Shown here: piece by piece, positions 59,650 to 64,000 of the stretch
How positions within the stretch are numbered: position 1 is the first letter of the stretch
How the letters are laid out: each line of letters starts with the position of its first letter
Source: Cavia porcellus
Taxonomy: Eukaryota; Chordata; Mammalia; Rodentia; Caviidae
Direction: 5' to 3'
Assembly: GCF_034190915.1 (NCBI RefSeq)
Contig: NW_026947485.1
Location: forward strand, 130,278,337 to 130,342,336
Length of the DNA: 64,000 bases
Program-made: the position numbers and the translations under genes
Notes under the pieces: model-generated
Told to the model about the DNA's origin: nothing
Database searches by the model: none
The model's input: the letters and a program-made list of their open reading frames with translations, nothing else

Positions 59650-59935
59650 TGTCTAAAAGAATAAAATCTGAGTTGAGACCTTGAGACAATGAAAGGTCAT
59701 GGAAGGATTTGAGGAAGGACCAGCAGTCACAAGGACCTGGGCACAGGAATGAGCTTGACTAGGGAAGGTCAAGGACAGGTGGGGACCACCCAAATGCCAT
59801 GGAGCAAGGGGGGGGGGGCTGGTGAGCGATGGAGTGGAACAAAGATAAGGGGCCTTGGTGGGGTGGGCTCTGTAGTCATAGTATGAGATTAAGGGTCCTA
59901 CAAATGAAATGGGGAGCCATTAAGAGCACTTTATG
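59650..59935 (-). repeat. L2 fragment (minus)
   Basis: 'ggtcatggaaggatttgaggaagg', 'cagtcacaaggacctgggcacaggaatgagc' and 'gaaatggggagccattaagag' follow the antisense L2 order. A G10 run interrupts it at 59,809-59,818. Confidence 0.6.
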
Positions 59936-59939
59936 CATA

Positions 59940-60045
59940 GCAGTGGTGCAATTTACTAATAGTTGCCTCATAGGGCTATTGCAAGTATTAAGGGCAAAAC
60001 GAACTTGGTTTAGTGGTCTGCATATAGTTGATATTATTGCTATTT
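59940..60045 (-). repeat. MIR (minus)
   Basis: 'agttgcctcatagggctattgcaagtattaa' and 'gtctgcatatagttgatattattgcta' match the antisense MIR core and tail. Confidence 0.6.
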
Positions 60046-60369
60046 GGCAGATAGGGATCGTATTTTCTAAGTTTATGAACACTGTGCAATGGAAAAGCAG
60101 ACAAGTGTTGTAAGATTGTGGGCTGTATTTAAATAACATTCTTGAAGCTACAAGATTATGGAGATGGGAAACAGATGGTGGTTGCCAGGAGTTACTGGTG
60201 GGGCAGATATAAAAGAAGATTGCAGGAAGCTCCTTTGTGATATGAGACAGAGCTGTGTCTTGGTCGCAGTGGTGCTTATGAGAACCTTTACAACATACAG
60301 ATGTAACAGATTGGGATAGAAACACACATACACACACACAAGTGGCTATAAAAACTTGAAATTTGCAAA

Positions 60370-60533
60370 GGACCAGTGAGTTGCACCAAAGGTAACTTCT
60401 TGATTTGAAGTTATACTGTAGTTATGTGTGGTGATACCATTGGTGACACTGTATGAAGTCCACATGGAACTTTTATGTAGTGTCTCTGGCACTTCTTATA
60501 AGTCTGTAATTATTTCAAAATAAAAGTGCGACA
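60370..60533 (+). mobile_element. Ancient L1M 3' end
   Basis: Ends 'cttataagtctgtaattatttcaaaataaaagt', the common terminal sequence of L1M elements, preceded by diverged 3' UTR. Confidence 0.6.
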
Positions 60534-60639
60534 GTAACAATTGAAGGGGTTTTGTTTGTTGCTGTAGGCTGATGAAAGTTTTCCTGTGAAGTTTCTCAAC
60601 TGTTGGAGAAGAAAACAGTCCTAAAAGCCCGTTGGACCA

Positions 60640-61025
60640 CCCCTCTCCTATAGCTGTGTTCTCACTAACCCTACCTAATCCCTGAGATAGCCAGAAAGCC
60701 CCTAGGGAAGGGGTCTAAGATTACCATGATGATTAAGCTAGATTGTCCACTTGGATCGGGGTGCTCATCAGTCACAGCTGAATGAATCTGCTATGAGGAG
60801 GTGGGGTCCCCCTGGAGGAAACACTTAGCTAGGTCTCTCTGGAAGGTATTTCTTTTGCTAGCACTGTGCTGAATAGCGTTGCTCCCCATGCTGTTCCATG
60901 ACTCTGCTTTGGATCCAGTTGACCCTAGATTGTAACCTCTGAAACTGTAAGTCAAAATAAACCTCTCCTTTAAGTTGCAGCTTTGAGATATTTTGTATCT
61001 GTGGCAGAAAACCTGACTAATATAT
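60640..61025 (+). mobile_element. MaLR LTR
   Basis: Ends 'ctgtaagtcaaaataaacctctcctttaagttgcagctttgagatattttgtatctgtggcagaaaacctgactaata', typical of MaLR LTRs. The 5' boundary is approximate. Confidence 0.65.
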
Positions 61026-61165
61026 TTACAGAAGCAAAATCCATATTAGAAATATTGATAGGGAATTTATCAGTTGGAGTAACATTAAATTAGTATATAC
61101 ATCAAACAATGATTTACAGGAGGTAGAGATGGTAATGAATAAAGTAAAATTTAAGAAGAAACCTA

Positions 61166-61257
61166 GTAGCTGGTGGCTTAGCTCAGTGGCTTAAGTGCCT
61201 GCCTAGCAAGCAGGAGGTCGTGAGTTCAATCTCCGATACAAAAGAAAAAGAATGGAA
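61166..61257 (+). mobile_element. ID-type SINE with target duplication
   Basis: The body 'ggtggcttagctcagtggcttaagtgcctgcctagcaagcagg' is followed by an A-rich tail. Direct repeats AAGAAGAAAC occur at 61,153-61,162 and 61,258-61,267. Confidence 0.85.
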
Positions 61258-61549
61258 AAGAAGAAACGTAAAAGGAGAAGAGTCAAGAAGTGAACCTGAA
61301 GGGAAAATTTTCCAGGATGAAAGAATAGTAAGTCCAAAGAGGCGAAGGCAGAACCATGCCCATCTTTAGGAACAGCAAGAGAAAAGTGGATGAAACAGAC
61401 ACAGCAAAGTGAGAGTTGGGAAGAAAAGTTATAGCAGAGACATTTCAGGGCCAAATCAGGTGGAACTCCAGGCAATAAGAACTTTGGACTTGGGTAAGAT
61501 GGCAAACTGACTAAGGTTTTGGGTAGAGTTTCTCTCTGATGCAATTTGA

Positions 61550-61940
61550 TAAGATATTTTTACACAGTGGAATATTATTCAGCCACAAAGAAGGATTAAA
61601 TCCTGCTGTTTTCTGACAAATGAGGTGAACTGGGAGATGTCATATTAAATAAGCCAGATACAGAAAGAGAGTACCATATGTTCTCTCACCTATATGGAAA
61701 CGAATACACGCATCCAACATAGATGAGCTGAAAGTAGAAGAGGGACTATTAGGGTGCAGAAAGGGGGACCAGGAAGAGTTCAGAGAAGAAGGTAGAGGGA
61801 CAGTGTGAAGGAGGAGAAGGGAGTAGGGGATAGGAGAAAGGGGTGCATGCTCACACCTTATACGCATGTGTGGAAATGTCATGCTGACACCCTTTACTAT
61901 GTACAATATGTGTCAACAATTATAGATAAAGTTTAAATGG
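61550..61940 (+). mobile_element. L1 3' end fragment
   Basis: Starts 'acacagtggaatattattcagccacaaagaagg' and continues through 'accatatgttctctcacc' into a G/A-rich 3' UTR. This is the same region of L1 as in the 39-40 kb element, but diverged from it. Confidence 0.7.
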
Positions 61941-61999
61941 TGTGGGGACAGAGTTTGGACTGAAGCCATCCTATCTACATGAGAGACTTGTGAATACGG

Positions 62000-64000
62000 T
62001 GACACTCTGGATCTGTATTTTAAAGATAGAATGGATGGGATTTGTCATGGTTTGGATACCCAGAGCTCCTGCATGATGCTGTATTATTTGCATCATCTCC
62101 GCATGCAATTCTCCCAGGAACCTCATGTTATAGCTGAAGAATCCAAATGTCACATGATTTTCAAGACCACTTGTGTAAATAAGCAGCTTCAGCAATCAAA
62201 CCCAGGTCCATGGGATGCCTAAGCCCAAGGCTTCTTCATTTTAAAAGATATGCAAAAGATAAAGAGAACAGAAAGCTGAAAAGAAGATTCCAAAAGTAAA
62301 CTGACCCATGTCCTTGACCTAGGTGAGAAACAGGACCATCCTGAATGGAACTGCAGCTTCCACTCGATAAAATCAAGCACATCAATGCAGGGGCAAGAAC
62401 AACATTTCTGGAACTAATCGAGTTTAAGGCCAACTTAAATGGCACTTAAGGAGCCTGTTGTCAGAGGAGTCCTGGCAGCTATCCCAGCTCCCATCACCCA
62501 AAAGAGCCTTCGGGCTGTCATTTGGTTTTGCAGTCTCTGAAATAGAGATAATATCTACTCGCCCGATCCATCCTTCAAGACCAGGATAAGCATTCCTGAT
62601 GGGCAAAGCTTGTCCAGAAGAGAGACATTGCCACAAGAGCTACCAGACTGGTTGGTTCCATTTTCACATGAAACAAAATCTCACCTCTGTGGAACGAAAC
62701 CTTTTGAACCTCTCAAAACTAAGAACTGAATCATCACAATTCCATATTTTGAGATAGCTGCTAACTATATAATCAACTTAGAATAAATTCTTCTTCAGGT
62801 GTGACTGGTTTCCGCCTTTTTCTTCCAGGAAATTTTTCTCAGTGGAGTTCTCAAATTCAGTTCAATGTTTCAGTAACTTCCGAGGAGCTATTTCTGTTTA
62901 TTCTGTTTAACCCAAGTCACTTCAGATTGTCTCTAAATCAAAGCAACAAAAATATTTTAGACTCCTAGGCTAAGCTCGAGAATTTCTAATAACATAGGCA
63001 ACATAGGAGTACCATGATGCCAGAAGTAAATTAGAAACTGTATTTGTGTAATTTCAAAAATCAGTTGTCCATGTCAAAGAAGAGAGGACTGGGTTAACTG
63101 GAAGTTAGAGGGAAACAAAAGCCCCATCCCTTGATCTGTTCTGTGCTACACAAAATCAGAGGACAGAAGTGTGTGTCTTGGACTATAGGAAGCTCTTGGA
63201 GCCTCTGTTTGTCATTAGCAATTGAAAAAAACAGCATAGCTATTCTCTAAGAGCCTTCGCAGTTTAAAAATTGCATATGCTTCTAAAACAGGTTTCCAAC
63301 ATAGGTTATAATCCATCTACACTTTCCTGATTTCGGTGATATAAAAAAAGGCACATAGTATTGGATGGACATGAAAATAATCCCCCTGGGAGGTAGACCA
63401 TGTGGCAGGAGCTGTTAGGGTTAAGGTCAGCCTTGGCACTGCAGTGCAGGGGTCTGCACTTCTTACCTGAGGCATCTTCTCTCTCCCGGCTGCCTTGAGT
63501 CCCAGGAGTTGATAATGGCTACGGTGCCTTGGCTCCCTGCTGCTGAGTAGGCCCATGGCTGGGATAACTTCCCTGCAGGGGCTCTGCATTTCTCTCCAGC
63601 CTAGTTCATTCTGTGTTAACTTCCTGACAGTCCCCTGATGGCCTTCCTTTCCATCCTTGTCCTATTTGCCCTCCTTCCATAGAGCTGGTTCCTATATTTC
63701 CAAAATAACTTCCACTCACATTTGAGTCCTGCTCACTAAGATAGCTTCTGGGCAAACCCAAAGTGGGAGAAATTACACTGACATTTCAATCTCTCTTTAG
63801 TGAGCCTCTAATGTGATCGGCCTATAAGACTAGAAGCAATGGTCGCAAGATCTTCATGAAGCTCTAGTTGTGAGATTTTTTCTAACCAGCCAGAAAATAG
63901 GGAGAAAAGATGGAAAGGAAGATACTCCTTTCTTTAAAGTTACTTCCAACTCATATTCAAGAGTTAGTATTCAAGCGCATGGCCAGGTATAGCCATAATT
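62000..64000. other. Intergenic end of the window; nothing clear
   Basis: Upstream of MCTP1. Mixed composition, with a possible antisense MIR string at 62,520-62,560. No ORF above 90 codons and no RNA gene seen. Confidence 0.4.

Noticed and set aside
59876..60337. 153-codon minus ORF
   Set aside because: It runs through L2 and MIR fragments and a CA repeat, so it is repeat read-through.

Overview
The window is mammalian nuclear DNA and almost certainly from a rodent. It carries tRNA-derived ID-type SINEs, B1-like (7SL-derived) SINEs, B1-ID composite SINEs, ancient mammalian L2/MIR/MLT1/MaLR/L1 remnants, and one large-intron gene with a CpG-island first exon. The ID consensus (A-box/B-box body ending in a 'ccggtaccgataaaa' tail) and the B1-ID composites suggest a non-murid rodent such as a beaver- or squirrel-related lineage. 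I cannot fix the species from the sequence alone. There are no bacterial-style operons, CRISPR arrays or phage-like genes.

Only one protein-coding exon can be supported. It is the first coding exon of MCTP1 (multiple C2 and transmembrane domain-containing protein 1), on the minus strand at 54885-54166. It encodes the first 240 residues and ends at a textbook donor (CAG|GTGAGT). Everything from 54165 down to 1 is the 5' part of MCTP1 intron 1, and 54886-64000 is the 5' leader, promoter/CpG island and upstream intergenic DNA. None of the C2 domains or transmembrane segments lies in the window.

Region by region. 1-10 kb: old L1 ORF2 pieces, MaLR and MLT1 LTRs, ID SINEs and an unassigned GC-richer block (about 4.55-5.57 kb). 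11.0-14.1 kb: a mosaic block in which three nearby segments (one direct, two inverted) were copied at about 99% identity into one 678-bp patch. 15-26 kb: a young ID with a 15-bp target-site duplication, a twin-primed (5'-inverted) L1, a MaLR LTR, L2 and MIRs. 26-41 kb: MaLR LTRs, an old L1 3' end split by nested insertions, L2, and a 1.3-kb rodent L1 3' end. 41-54 kb: L1 3' ends, a hAT-like MITE, B1 and ID SINEs, and a three-copy unnamed repeat family. 54.1-55.56 kb: CpG island and MCTP1 exon 1. 56.7-59.5 kb: an L1-type element with a broken ORF1, no recognisable ORF2, and a tandemly duplicated 3' part (HAL1-like). 59.5-64 kb: L2, MIR, MaLR, L1 and ID fragments.

No previously undescribed protein system is evident. 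The observations most worth checking are the mosaic templated duplication at 11.0-14.0 kb and the ORF1-only LINE near 57-59.5 kb. All repeat-family names come from memory of consensus sequences, because no database search was possible.
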